From Ignavibacteriales bacterium (lineage in GTDB: Bacteria > Bacteroidota > Ignavibacteria > Ignavibacteriales > Ignavibacteriaceae): a DNA stretch of 64,000 nt. The translations under genes were made by a program, and so were the position numbers. The stretch spans positions 124,001-188,000 of the forward strand of contig JADJIA010000006.1 of the NCBI GenBank assembly GCA_016707285.1, given 5' to 3'. The notes below the pieces were generated by a model. It made no database searches. It was not told the DNA's origin and worked only from the letters and a program-made list of their open reading frames with translations. Shown here piece after piece: positions 8,843-18,144 of the stretch (positions are counted from its first letter, which is position 1; every line of letters starts with the position of its first letter).

Positions 8843-9592
8843 CTAAATGCCTCCAATGAGTCTAAATGCTTTTAATCCTTTAAAAGTTTCAAAATGTGTT
8901 CGTGTGTATGTCTCCAACAAAAGGAACAAATCTGAAACAGTTTTTTTGTCAATTACTTCGATTGTTAAACCTTTATTTAGACTTTCGAGAAGTCTGTAAA
9001 GTTCCATGGAAATATTTATACCCCTTCTTTTATCAAACCCACATTTTGCGCATAAAATTCCATTCCCGGGGTCAAACCTAACTTGTTCAGAATTAACAAT
9101 CATATTACCGCAGGTTGAACAACTTTCTGAGTGGATTCCAACTCCCGACTCTTCCAGAAAAAAGAGGAAATATTTGAGGAATAATATCCGGGCATCCCCA
9201 ATATTATCATCCATAAGCCTGATTATCTTCTCGCTTCCACGGTAAAGTCTGTCGTTTTCTTCATGTTCAGGTGTGAGTTCTTTTAACAATTCCACAACTG
9301 AAGTAGCGCAATACAATGAAGTAATGTCAGTGATAACATGTTTTGGATAAAAAATTAATTCTGATGTATTTATTGTGAAGAGGTCTCTCCCCTCTTTTTC
9401 ATAATAAAACAATTCAACAATATTAAGTACATCAGTTGCAAGCCCCGATTTGGATTTTAAGCTCCTTCCCCCCTTTATCATAGCAGTGATTCTTCCCCTT
9501 TTACGGGTATAAAAATTGACAATGTTGCTGGAATCACTGTATTTGAATTTTGAGAGGACAATCGCCTCGGTTTTAACGAGACCGCTTCGCAT
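8843..9592 (-). CDS. recO: DNA repair protein RecO
   Basis: RecO acts with RecF and RecR to load RecA on SSB-coated gaps. The 249-residue protein has the N-terminal OB-fold (KTEAIVLSKFKYSDSS, TRKRGRITAMIKGGR) and the C-terminal helical domain with a four-cysteine zinc site (CSTCGN and CAKCG). Its ATG shares base 9592 with the stop of mtnA, indicating tight coupling. recR, its partner, is in the same window at 26436-27029. Confidence 0.93.
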   Translation of the reverse strand: MRSGLVKTEAIVLSKFKYSDSSNIVNFYTRKRGRITAMIKGGRSLKSKSGLATDVLNIVELFYYEKEGRDLFTINTSELIFYPKHVITDITSLYCATSVVELLKELTPEHEENDRLYRGSEKIIRLMDDNIGDARILFLKYFLFFLEESGVGIHSESCSTCGNMIVNSEQVRFDPGNGILCAKCGFDKRRGINISMELYRLLESLNKGLTIEVIDKKTVSDLFLLLETYTRTHFETFKGLKAFRLIGGI

Positions 9593-10596
9593 TAACTAAA
9601 GTTATAGGGATATGTGTAAAATCCCTTTTCTGTGATAATTCCGCTGATATTTTCAGCCGGTGTTACATCAAATGATGGATTAAAAGAATCGATATTTTTA
9701 AACCCGAGATCGGGATCAAGATATTGAATAAGTTCGTCCGAAGATCTCTCTTCAATTGGAATGTCTTCAAATCCGCCTGCCTTAAAATCAATGGTTGAAG
9801 ATGGTGCCGCTATGTAAAAGGGTATTCCACTGGTTTTACACAAAACTGAAAGCGAAAATGTCCCCAATTTATTGGCTGAATCTCCATTTGAGGCTATTCT
9901 GTCAGCTCCTGTGATAACAAGATCAACTTTTCCGTCTCTAATAAGTACTCCCGCTGCAGAGTCGGGAATCACCTTAAATGGAATGTTACTTTTTGAGAGC
10001 TCGTATGATGTTAACCTCAACCCTTGAAACAATGGTCTGGTCTCATCTGCGAATACCATCTCAACAAGTCCTGCTTCAAATCCACGAAGGATCACTCCAA
10101 ACGCAGTACCAATTCCGCCGGTGGCTAACTTTCCCGTGTTGCAGTGAGTTAACACCCTGCTCTTCGAATTGAATATTTTTTTTCCATTTTCGGCTATTGC
10201 TTCACATCCCTGCTCATCCTCTTTGTGAATAGCAATTGCTTCAAGAATCAGATTCTCAAAATTCCTTTTATTCTCCGGTAAGTTCTCGCAAAAATCTCTC
10301 ATCCTGTTTAGACAATTAAAAAGATTTACAGCAGTTGGTCTTGTGGATGCGAGGGTGAGGTATGAATCGTTAAATAATTGTTGTGAATAACCTTGTTTTA
10401 CTGAAAGCGCAAGAGCATATGCTGCAGCAATTCCGATCAACGGGGCGCCGCGAATCTCAAGTCTTTTTATTGCTTCTGCTATGCGGAGATAACTTTGTGT
10501 GTGGACATAATCTTCAACGGCGGGCAGCTTTGTCTGATCAAGAAAAACCACCTCACCGTCAGAATATTTTAAAGAAAACCAGTTATCAGATTTCAT
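9592..10596 (-). CDS. mtnA: S-methyl-5-thioribose-1-phosphate isomerase
   Basis: Isomerises methylthioribose-1-phosphate to methylthioribulose-1-phosphate in the methionine salvage pathway. Motifs: EIRGAPLIGIAAAY, THCNTGKLATGGIGTA (the catalytic Cys is here), ADETRPLFQG, and GADRIASNGDSANKLGT with the catalytic Asp. Start ATG 10596; 335 residues is normal. It overlaps the upstream PfkB kinase gene by 11 bases. Other salvage genes are not visible. Archaeal-type ribose-1,5-bisphosphate isomerases are relatives, but the motifs fit MtnA better. Confidence 0.93.
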   Translation of the reverse strand: MKSDNWFSLKYSDGEVVFLDQTKLPAVEDYVHTQSYLRIAEAIKRLEIRGAPLIGIAAAYALALSVKQGYSQQLFNDSYLTLASTRPTAVNLFNCLNRMRDFCENLPENKRNFENLILEAIAIHKEDEQGCEAIAENGKKIFNSKSRVLTHCNTGKLATGGIGTAFGVILRGFEAGLVEMVFADETRPLFQGLRLTSYELSKSNIPFKVIPDSAAGVLIRDGKVDLVITGADRIASNGDSANKLGTFSLSVLCKTSGIPFYIAAPSSTIDFKAGGFEDIPIEERSSDELIQYLDPDLGFKNIDSFNPSFDVTPAENISGIITEKGFYTYPYNFS

Positions 10597-11500
10597 CAAA
10601 TCTTGATATGGTCAAAAATTCTCTGTAGCGATCCTGTACCCGGAGATACGAGAGATTTTCAAGGGCTTCTGTGCTAAATTGTTCAACACAAAACGAAGCC
10701 ATTGCGCTACCGTAAATCACAGCTCTTTTGATGTTTTCGGGGCTTAGATCCTGCGTTTTATGAAGATAACCGGTGAAGCCTCCTGCAAAAGAATCACCTG
10801 CACCTGTCGGATCGTTAATCATTTCGAGTGGATATGCCGGAGCTGAAAATACTACATCTTCAGTGAAAAGAAGTGCACCATGTTCACCTTTTTTAATGAT
10901 GAGTATTTTTGCACCCATTTCTCTGATTGCTTTAGCCGATTTTATCAAATTTGGTTCATTTGATAAAAGACGGGCTTCAGAATCGTTAATTATGAGCACA
11001 TCACTTCTCTTTAATACCTCTTTAAGTTCAGCCTGTTTTCCTTCGATCCAATAATTCATTGTGTCACAAACTACAAAATGCGGATTTTCCAATTGATCCA
11101 AAACCTTCAATTGCAGAGTTGGATCAATATTTCCGAGACACACATAAGTGGATTTTTTGAGCTTGTCGGGAATTATCGGGTTAAAAGTCTCAAAAACATT
11201 CAATTCCGTGAGGAGTGTATCACGAGTGTTAAGATCATAATGATACTTCCCTGCCCAGCGAAATGTGAGTCCGTCTTCCACAATCTGCAAACCGGTGAGG
11301 TTAACATTGTGCGCCTCCAACAAATCAAGATATCTTTTTGGGAAATCACTTCCCACAACTCCAACTATGTAAACAGGAGCTGTGAAATAACTTGCTGCAA
11401 GTGAAATGTATGTGGCTGATCCACCTAAAGCGTTATCAACTGAACGAAATGGTGTTTCAACGGAATCAAAAGCTACGGAACCGACTATTAACAGGCTCAA
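10586..11500 (-). CDS. PfkB-family sugar/nucleoside kinase
   Basis: A 304-residue ribokinase-fold kinase. The catalytic and anion-hole block is NDPTGAGDSFAGGF; the N-terminal LGGSATYISLAAS block is the substrate lid region. It lacks features that fix the substrate; adenosine/inosine-kinase-like members share this length and the GSVAFDSVETPF opening. The start is TTG 11500, seven bases after GGAG. It overlaps mtnA, so a role in nucleoside or methylthioribose salvage is plausible but inferred only from position. Confidence 0.85.
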   Translation of the reverse strand: MSLLIVGSVAFDSVETPFRSVDNALGGSATYISLAASYFTAPVYIVGVVGSDFPKRYLDLLEAHNVNLTGLQIVEDGLTFRWAGKYHYDLNTRDTLLTELNVFETFNPIIPDKLKKSTYVCLGNIDPTLQLKVLDQLENPHFVVCDTMNYWIEGKQAELKEVLKRSDVLIINDSEARLLSNEPNLIKSAKAIREMGAKILIIKKGEHGALLFTEDVVFSAPAYPLEMINDPTGAGDSFAGGFTGYLHKTQDLSPENIKRAVIYGSAMASFCVEQFSTEALENLSYLRVQDRYREFLTISRFDEI

Positions 11501-11575
11501 ATATACTCTCCGGATTTTGTTTGTTTAATTAGAAAAATAAAAACTTAACCTTGCAAGTTAAGTAAAATTTTAGAC

Positions 11576-12034
11576 CTAAATCAATTTGATCAATTCAAAA
11601 TAGTATTTTTCGTGGTGGAAATAGCGGTTGATTATTTCAGCTGATTTGCGCTGACCGGGCCATGCCATAAGCCTGATCGCCTCTTCAAATTCAAACCATC
11701 CATAATCGTCATGTTCTTCGGAAATGGTAATCTCACTATCTGCAGCAACTCTTCCGACAAAGACCGGGATCAAACTGACAGTGTCTTTGTTGGGATTGTA
11801 AAACGAATTAACATTAGGGACAACCCAAAATTCACCGGGTGTCAAATTAGTCTCCTCTGCTATCTCTCTCAGAGCTGCTTCGTATGCAGTCTCCCCCTCA
11901 TTCATTCTGCCTGTCACAGGTTGCCAAAGCAACGGATAAACCTCGTTTGCAGCTCGTTTTAGCAACAAAAATTCAATACGACCCTCAATGAGCCGGAAGA
12001 TATGAGCCTCAATTATATCATCAATTATTTTCAT
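11576..12034 (-). CDS. Nudix hydrolase
   Basis: A 152-residue single-domain Nudix protein. The Nudix box runs G-R-M-N-E-G-E-T through AALREIAEETNL and keeps the metal-binding Glu residues (REIAEE). The family hydrolyses nucleoside diphosphates linked to another group. The sequence around HIFRLIEGRIEFLLLKR and LWQPVTGRM resembles dihydroneopterin-triphosphate pyrophosphatase-type and general dATP-type members; the true substrate is not readable. It begins nine bases after the stop of the large outer-membrane protein gene. Confidence 0.88.
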   Translation of the reverse strand: MKIIDDIIEAHIFRLIEGRIEFLLLKRAANEVYPLLWQPVTGRMNEGETAYEAALREIAEETNLTPGEFWVVPNVNSFYNPNKDTVSLIPVFVGRVAADSEITISEEHDDYGWFEFEEAIRLMAWPGQRKSAEIINRYFHHEKYYFELIKLI

Positions 12035-12043
12035 TTTATCTCT

Positions 12044-15000
12044 CTAAAAAAACGCTCTGACTTCTGCCCGGGCAGTATGAATCACTTTTCCTCCACCCTG
12101 CGATCTGCCATCGTAACCCAATGTACTTTGCAGATTTGCAGATATTCTGTAGTCAAAATTTAATCTCCAAAAATAGTTTTTTCCAACAAGATTTCCATTG
12201 GTGAGTTCAAAGGGAAGAAAGTTTTCAGTGTCATTTTTAATGAGTTCAGTTCTCTCCACTTCAAATCTGATTCTACCCGTCCCGGCAAAAGAAAAATTCA
12301 CTCTCAGTGATTGACTGTTTGTTTTAAGTTCGGTTGGGGTTCCGGGATATTCATCTTTTGTATTACCTGTTTTTAAAATAATCCCTGTTTCGATATAATT
12401 TTCTGGACGGTAAGAAAAATCAAGAACAAAATCGGTTGAATTGATTTTACGATTCCTTAATGAAGCAGGGGGTGCTGCCAGATTGTTCTCACCTAATATC
12501 ACATCTGTTTGAATGCTGAATTCCCTCACGAGGCGCAATCTTGCTCTTACACTCCTCTCAGTAAAAAGTCCTTTTTCAGCACCGCCACTGAATTCAGTGA
12601 GACTTTTTCTTTCGTTAAACCTTAATCTAAAATTTAAATCAGAGCTGTTTTCAAAAATGAATATATCTTGAAGTATCGATTGATTTCCTCTGATCGTGTT
12701 TAGATCATTCAGGAAATAAGAGAACTTTAACAGATAAATTTTTTCAATATCTTTTTCCTTGCTGTTTTCTTCAATTCTTACCGTTGTTTCAGTACTTAAA
12801 AAATCGAGGAATTTAAGAAATCCAGCTCCTTCATTCGCCAATTCCCGTAATTGCACTTTAAATCTAAAGCCTGTTTTAAGGTCTATTACAGGATAAAGTT
12901 CTTCACTCGGGAGGGTTACAGCTATAAAATCGGCATCGTAAATTGCTGGCTGAAACTCGTTTTCGTCGTAAAAACCGTTGTTGTTTATGTCTCCGAGATA
13001 GATATAGTTTCCGGTTCCCCTTTCAACTTTTACAAACACTCTCTCAAGCACTGATGCTCTTCTGGTGGATGCTTCGTAAAACAGATCACCGTTGATACCA
13101 CTATTAACCAAAGAGAATCTACTCCTCATTCGCAGGAGCACGGTCTGATTATCGGTTAGCCCCTGAAGTTTAAAGTTATTGTTGTATCTTTTCTCCCGGA
13201 CTGCGAGCGAGACTTCCGAATTAAATTCTCTGTTTCCACTATATCTCAGAGTAAATTCCTGTCCTGTGGTTTTTGATTCTTTCTCAAATATTCCATTCTG
13301 CGATACTTCATCTTCCCTGAAAGTGAGTTTTCCGGTAAAGTTAATTCCATATAACAACGGAATCTCAAGCATTGGTCCTGTCTCATAAAACCAATAACTC
13401 CCCGAAAGAAGTGAATCATTCCCGATTACCCTGTCTTTTTTAATTTCACTGTCGAAAAACCCGCCGATATTCAAGAACCCAATGTTATATGTACCCATCC
13501 CTTTTTGTTTTAACCAACTGCTTTTCAGGGCTGTATTTTCAGAAGAGACGAAGTCGGCGGTGTAAGAGATATCTCTGTTTTTCTCTTCGAATGACCGAAA
13601 AGTACCATTAATTCGTTCTGAAGTAAAATTATTCCCTTTTTTAAGAAAACCGTAGTTCAGGTCAAATCCGGTTCCATCAATCGGGAAAAATGAAACTCCG
13701 GCTTCTCTTAGAACCTCTGCTCCCCTTCCGGAAGCCCCACCTGTGTTATAATCTCTGTCGAATTCAACCGAATTAAATCGATCGGGAGAAGTAAATCCTT
13801 CTTCGACATATCTTTCACGGTATTTTAGAGTGAATGAATTCAGGTTCACATCAAAAAGCTTAAACTTCGTTGGATTAAATATCACTTCAAAATTCCTGGC
13901 GTATCCCTCACCCGTTGAACCTTCAAGAGTGGAAAACTGGTTTTTATTCAGATCACTCCCGGCAATTTCACCTTTAAATTTTAAGAATGATAAAGGTTGG
14001 TACTCAACCAAAACATTTCCGGATTTTCGTTTTTCAGGAAGAGGCAAATATATGATTGGAGAATAAACTCCCTGCCCTTTTCCAACAAATTTAAACTTCC
14101 CAATCGATTCACGGGAATAGTCGCCGATTCCAAATCCTGAATAGCTAAAAGACACATTATAAATTGCATTAATTGAACCCGGATTATAAAGATAATATTG
14201 CGCTGATTCCCCTCTGATTGTGGTATCACGGAGTTCGTAAAAACCATTTCTTCTTCCGGTTGAATCGACATCCACTAATCTTGCTCCCGGTTTCACCGCT
14301 TTTTCTCTGTCACCACCCGCATTTTTTAGAATTTCTTTATCCGCATCAGTGAGTGAAAAGTCAATTGGATTGTCTTTATCATCTCCCTCCTGAATATATT
14401 GAATGCTGTATTTTAATTTTGAGTCAAAAAGTGAGCCTTCGGTGCCCGCCGAGAAAAAATTTCTTCCATATTTTCTGTCGGAATATTCAAAATCAACATT
14501 AATTCTGGAGGAGGAAGTAATAATTCTCCTGGTGGTAAAAATGAGCTCTCCACTGGAATAGTCGATTGTGTAGTCGTTGTTTTCACCCCGTTTCATCTCC
14601 TCACCATTCAGGAAAACCTTCTCGGAACCTGCGATTATGATGATATCGCGTTCCCCATTTAATCCTGTGAGTCTGTACGGTCCCTGCACCCCCTCTTGTC
14701 CTGCAAAAATATTTGAATTGGTTCTTCCGCGTGAGCTCGCAACCGCAAAATATCCACTAAATTTATCATACTTCACCTCACCATAAAGTCCCTGTAGTTT
14801 TCTGCTCAACTTTCCAAATTCGCCCCTGTTTGAAAACAGGTCGTAATCGCCAAACACCGCTTTTGCATTTGGATGAGTGATCTGTATAAATACTTTGTCG
14901 ATTTCGTCCAGTCGTTCCGTGTTCCCCTCGGGTTGAATTGGGGTATTTTCGTCAGAAAGTGCGGCTACAAGTTCGATGTTATCTGTCAATTTTCCGTTCA

Positions 15001-15580
15001 ACTGTAGTTTTAATCCACTTTGCAGTGAGAGGTCTTTGTTGGTACCAAAAGAGAAACCTCGAACAAGAGTACCACTTTTTTGCATACCTGCTCCAAATAT
15101 ATTATCCGGTGATAACATATTCTCAAAACCTTTAAATCCCTTAACAGTATCTTCCCCTGAAAGTGCGATAAAAGATTTTAATTCCCGCTTTTTATATTCC
15201 CTTGTTAATGAGGTGAAAATCGCTTCATATTCAATCCGAATGGTATCAAAAATAGAATAAGCCAGTGATTCGGAAAGGGAAAAGGAGTTTGAAAGATAAT
15301 TGAATGAATAATCCGATTTTAACAAAATCTTATCCCTGATAGTTAAGATTTCACTTCCGGGGATGATTGCAGTGGCACCAATCTGATACCTGTTATCAAC
15401 CCTTACAGGGAGAAATTCAGTTTTTTTATATGTTCCGGAGGAGGTTTGTGCAGAAGAAACCATTGGAAATGAGAGAATAAGTGTGAGAATTAAAATCCCA
15501 CGAGATATATTTCTCAATCGCAGACACAACTTATGATTGTTTTTCCAGGATGGACAGAACCTTGAACTCCACCTCTTCAA
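12044..15580 (-). CDS. Large outer-membrane beta-barrel-like protein at the end of the polysaccharide operon
   Basis: A 1178-residue protein with a hydrophobic signal-like segment (GILILTLILSFPMVSSAQ) and then almost continuous alternating beta-strand sequence ending in Phe-Phe, typical of outer-membrane barrels. A block near residues 305-355 (GSEKVFLNGEEMKRGE, YTIDYSSGELIF) is the GSE-V-L-G motif seen in several large Bacteroidota/Fibrobacterota surface proteins. The function is not recognised; secretion or assembly of the surface polymer is a guess from position. The start is uncertain: TTG 15580 overlaps the GT9 gene by 50 bases, and TTG codons near 15529 or 15517 also precede the signal segment. 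Confidence 0.75.
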   Translation of the reverse strand: MKRWSSRFCPSWKNNHKLCLRLRNISRGILILTLILSFPMVSSAQTSSGTYKKTEFLPVRVDNRYQIGATAIIPGSEILTIRDKILLKSDYSFNYLSNSFSLSESLAYSIFDTIRIEYEAIFTSLTREYKKRELKSFIALSGEDTVKGFKGFENMLSPDNIFGAGMQKSGTLVRGFSFGTNKDLSLQSGLKLQLNGKLTDNIELVAALSDENTPIQPEGNTERLDEIDKVFIQITHPNAKAVFGDYDLFSNRGEFGKLSRKLQGLYGEVKYDKFSGYFAVASSRGRTNSNIFAGQEGVQGPYRLTGLNGERDIIIIAGSEKVFLNGEEMKRGENNDYTIDYSSGELIFTTRRIITSSSRINVDFEYSDRKYGRNFFSAGTEGSLFDSKLKYSIQYIQEGDDKDNPIDFSLTDADKEILKNAGGDREKAVKPGARLVDVDSTGRRNGFYELRDTTIRGESAQYYLYNPGSINAIYNVSFSYSGFGIGDYSRESIGKFKFVGKGQGVYSPIIYLPLPEKRKSGNVLVEYQPLSFLKFKGEIAGSDLNKNQFSTLEGSTGEGYARNFEVIFNPTKFKLFDVNLNSFTLKYRERYVEEGFTSPDRFNSVEFDRDYNTGGASGRGAEVLREAGVSFFPIDGTGFDLNYGFLKKGNNFTSERINGTFRSFEEKNRDISYTADFVSSENTALKSSWLKQKGMGTYNIGFLNIGGFFDSEIKKDRVIGNDSLLSGSYWFYETGPMLEIPLLYGINFTGKLTFREDEVSQNGIFEKESKTTGQEFTLRYSGNREFNSEVSLAVREKRYNNNFKLQGLTDNQTVLLRMRSRFSLVNSGINGDLFYEASTRRASVLERVFVKVERGTGNYIYLGDINNNGFYDENEFQPAIYDADFIAVTLPSEELYPVIDLKTGFRFKVQLRELANEGAGFLKFLDFLSTETTVRIEENSKEKDIEKIYLLKFSYFLNDLNTIRGNQSILQDIFIFENSSDLNFRLRFNERKSLTEFSGGAEKGLFTERSVRARLRLVREFSIQTDVILGENNLAAPPASLRNRKINSTDFVLDFSYRPENYIETGIILKTGNTKDEYPGTPTELKTNSQSLRVNFSFAGTGRIRFEVERTELIKNDTENFLPFELTNGNLVGKNYFWRLNFDYRISANLQSTLGYDGRSQGGGKVIHTARAEVRAFF

Positions 15581-16625
15581 CCGTTATTGTCTGAAGACAA
15601 TTCCGGTGTGGACAGGTTCTGCCGGCATCAAATTTACAATATTGTTCGTCAACCGGTGAACAATCGAGCACCTTGTATATCATTATGTGCTCCTCACCGT
15701 TATGACGACAGTAATCGGGATTTGTAGGACCAAAAATTGCGATTGTGGGAATTCCATAATATCGCGCAATGTATACCGGACCGGTATCGTTTCCGATTAA
15801 AAGTGCAGCATTCTTTAACAATTGTTCATACTCGGAAATATGAGCCGGCTCTGTTACCTTAATCCCTCTTAGCTTGAGGTCTTCCATGTAACGGTTTTCT
15901 AATTTGCCCTTTTCAACCACAAAATTAACAACCCGGTCTTTATTTAATCTATCAGCCAGTTCGATCATATTCTCTATCCCCCACATTTTGGCATCCCAAC
16001 CTGTAAATGGGGTAATGATTACTTCATCACCTTTAGTTATTGAGAGGGGAAAACCATAATCAGCTATTTCCCTGTCCACTTTTTTAAACGAATCAACAGC
16101 ATCAAAATATATATCCGAGAGATGCGACTTCATCGTAAGTAAATGAGAGTTATCAAAAGCTTTTTTATATGCTTCACGGGCAATTCCGTAGAATTTATTA
16201 CCCCCCGAAAACAACATCAGGAAAATCGATTGAGGATTTACAGAAAAGCTTATTGTTGTTCCATTTCGCAGTGCACGCGTTTTCTTTATCAAACCAGTGG
16301 AAGGGAATTTTCCACCCAATATAAAATCAGACTTTTCAACAAAAATAAATCCAAAATCAGGGAATTCCTTCTGCAAAATAAATTTCATATTTGATTGTGT
16401 TACCAGAGTAATTCTTCCACAACCATCAATTTTCGAGAGTTTTTTTAAGGCGGGTATTGTAAAAACGGTGTCACCAATATTACTGAAAGAAATAACAGTA
16501 ACTCCATCACCACTTTTTGCGAATATCCGAAGTAAATTCTTTAGAAGCCAAACGATTGTATTGGTAAAAAACTTGAGATAATTACGGTTATCGAGATCCA
16601 AGGAGACGGGTTTTGAGCTCTTCAT
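15531..16625 (-). CDS. Glycosyltransferase family 9 (heptosyltransferase-like)
   Basis: GT9 enzymes add heptose or related sugars to lipopolysaccharide core or surface glycans from ADP-sugars. The 364-residue protein has the N-terminal FSNIGDTVFTIPALKKL block and the C-terminal nucleotide-sugar site LIGNDTGPVYIARYYGIPT followed by IAIFGPTNP. Cysteines near the C-terminus (CSPVDEQYC, CPHRNC) occur in several GT9 members. ATG 16625 overlaps the flippase gene by 38 bases. It is probably part of the same surface glycan pathway. Confidence 0.88.
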   Translation of the reverse strand: MKSSKPVSLDLDNRNYLKFFTNTIVWLLKNLLRIFAKSGDGVTVISFSNIGDTVFTIPALKKLSKIDGCGRITLVTQSNMKFILQKEFPDFGFIFVEKSDFILGGKFPSTGLIKKTRALRNGTTISFSVNPQSIFLMLFSGGNKFYGIAREAYKKAFDNSHLLTMKSHLSDIYFDAVDSFKKVDREIADYGFPLSITKGDEVIITPFTGWDAKMWGIENMIELADRLNKDRVVNFVVEKGKLENRYMEDLKLRGIKVTEPAHISEYEQLLKNAALLIGNDTGPVYIARYYGIPTIAIFGPTNPDYCRHNGEEHIMIYKVLDCSPVDEQYCKFDAGRTCPHRNCLQTITVEEVEFKVLSILEKQS

Positions 16626-18105
16626 ACACAGAATTTCTGGTTAGATGCAAAATTAATGGATAGCCCAAAATTAAACATATTGGGAGTATCAGAGTGGTCA
16701 AATTAAACTGACTGATAATCAAAAGTGCACCACCTGTCAGGAGTGTCGAGTACAGGATAAATTTGAGAGTATTTTGTTTAACACCCTTTTCAGAACGATA
16801 ATCAGCCCGTATCTTTATAAATACAAAACAAGAAATGGATTGAAGAATAAAAACTACAGATGTTGCAAGTGCAAGACCATTTTGTCCCATCGAATCAACC
16901 ATAAAATATGACATCAGATACTTTAGAGCCAGACCCAAAAAGGAAATAATTGTCAGAAATGTACTCCCCCTCAAACTGTAGGTGTAACGCTGAGTGATTG
17001 CATAAAGTGCATAAAATGGGAGGCTGAATGAGTAATAAAACAGTGTTCCCTGTGTTAAATCTGTCGAGTGAGCGGAAAACTTGCCTCTCTCGAACATCAG
17101 GGATATCAGGTCTCCACCGGAAAAGATAAGAATCAAAACGCCCGGAATAAACAGAAGTAACACTAATTCAATTGCTTTAGTGAATTTTGAATTTGCCTCT
17201 CTAAAATCACCTTTCGCAATATTTGATGCAAAATCGGGCAACAGAGCACTCCCCAATGCTGTGGTGAAAACAGAAACGGGAAGCATATAAATAATGAATG
17301 AATAGTTAAGAGCTGCAATACCTCCCTGATCAACCGAGGAATAAAACAGCCTGTCGATTAAAAAGAACATCTGCCCGGCAGTTTCAATAAACAGAGTATT
17401 AAAAAAAATTAAATAAGGCACATTTCCGGACAACTTTAACTTAAACCGGCTTAATCGGGGAAGTACCTTCCTCCCTCCGTACAACAAATTTGCAAGTTGG
17501 AGCGCATTTCCAATTATGAAACCGATGACAATCGACAATGTACCCAGGGATTTAGAGAAAAATATTACTGTTATAATTACCGCAAGATTTGTCCAAAGCT
17601 GCGAGAGATAAGTTACTTTAAACTTAAATTCTGCAACCAGATATGCCGAAAATACACTGATTAATGCATTTAGAGGGAGAGTAAGAAGTGTCGTTCTAAA
17701 TAATTTAATAACAAACTGTAATTCTGAATCTGTTGGGGAGGAAACAAACAGTGATACGATTCTTTCCGCTGAAAAATAAAGAATAACAGCGAGTCCGGAT
17801 ATAACGACCAGAAAAAAAATGAGCGAGGAGACTAAAAATGTATGTCCCTCTTCCGGTTTGTTCTCTTTCAGATTGTTATATGTTGGAATAAAGTAATTCT
17901 GTGCCTGGTAAAAAAGGATTGAATTTATCATCCCGGGAACTGTGAATGCTATCAGATAAAATTCAAAATCCTTACCAACGCCAAATTCACCGGCAAAGAG
18001 GATTTCTCTTAAGAAACCGGTTCCTTTCGATAATATTTGAGTTATAAGAACGATCAAGGCAGCACCACCAATACCTTGAAACAGTATCCTCAGTCGGTTT
18101 TTCAT
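16588..18105 (-). CDS. MurJ/MviN-like polyprenyl-linked sugar flippase
   Basis: A 505-residue polytopic membrane protein with about 12-14 hydrophobic segments and the MviN-family blocks KGTGFLREILFAGEFG, ALGSALLPDFASNIAKGD and LISLMFERGKFS. MurJ flips lipid II across the inner membrane. Because this copy sits inside a polysaccharide export operon it may instead, or also, move the undecaprenyl-linked repeat unit (Wzx role). Which of the two cannot be decided here. Confidence 0.85.
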   Translation of the reverse strand: MKNRLRILFQGIGGAALIVLITQILSKGTGFLREILFAGEFGVGKDFEFYLIAFTVPGMINSILFYQAQNYFIPTYNNLKENKPEEGHTFLVSSLIFFLVVISGLAVILYFSAERIVSLFVSSPTDSELQFVIKLFRTTLLTLPLNALISVFSAYLVAEFKFKVTYLSQLWTNLAVIITVIFFSKSLGTLSIVIGFIIGNALQLANLLYGGRKVLPRLSRFKLKLSGNVPYLIFFNTLFIETAGQMFFLIDRLFYSSVDQGGIAALNYSFIIYMLPVSVFTTALGSALLPDFASNIAKGDFREANSKFTKAIELVLLLFIPGVLILIFSGGDLISLMFERGKFSAHSTDLTQGTLFYYSFSLPFYALYAITQRYTYSLRGSTFLTIISFLGLALKYLMSYFMVDSMGQNGLALATSVVFILQSISCFVFIKIRADYRSEKGVKQNTLKFILYSTLLTGGALLIISQFNLTTLILPICLILGYPLILHLTRNSVYEELKTRLLGSR

Positions 18106-18144
18106 AATTTTACCGGAGTTTTGGGATGGTGTTATACCCGTACA

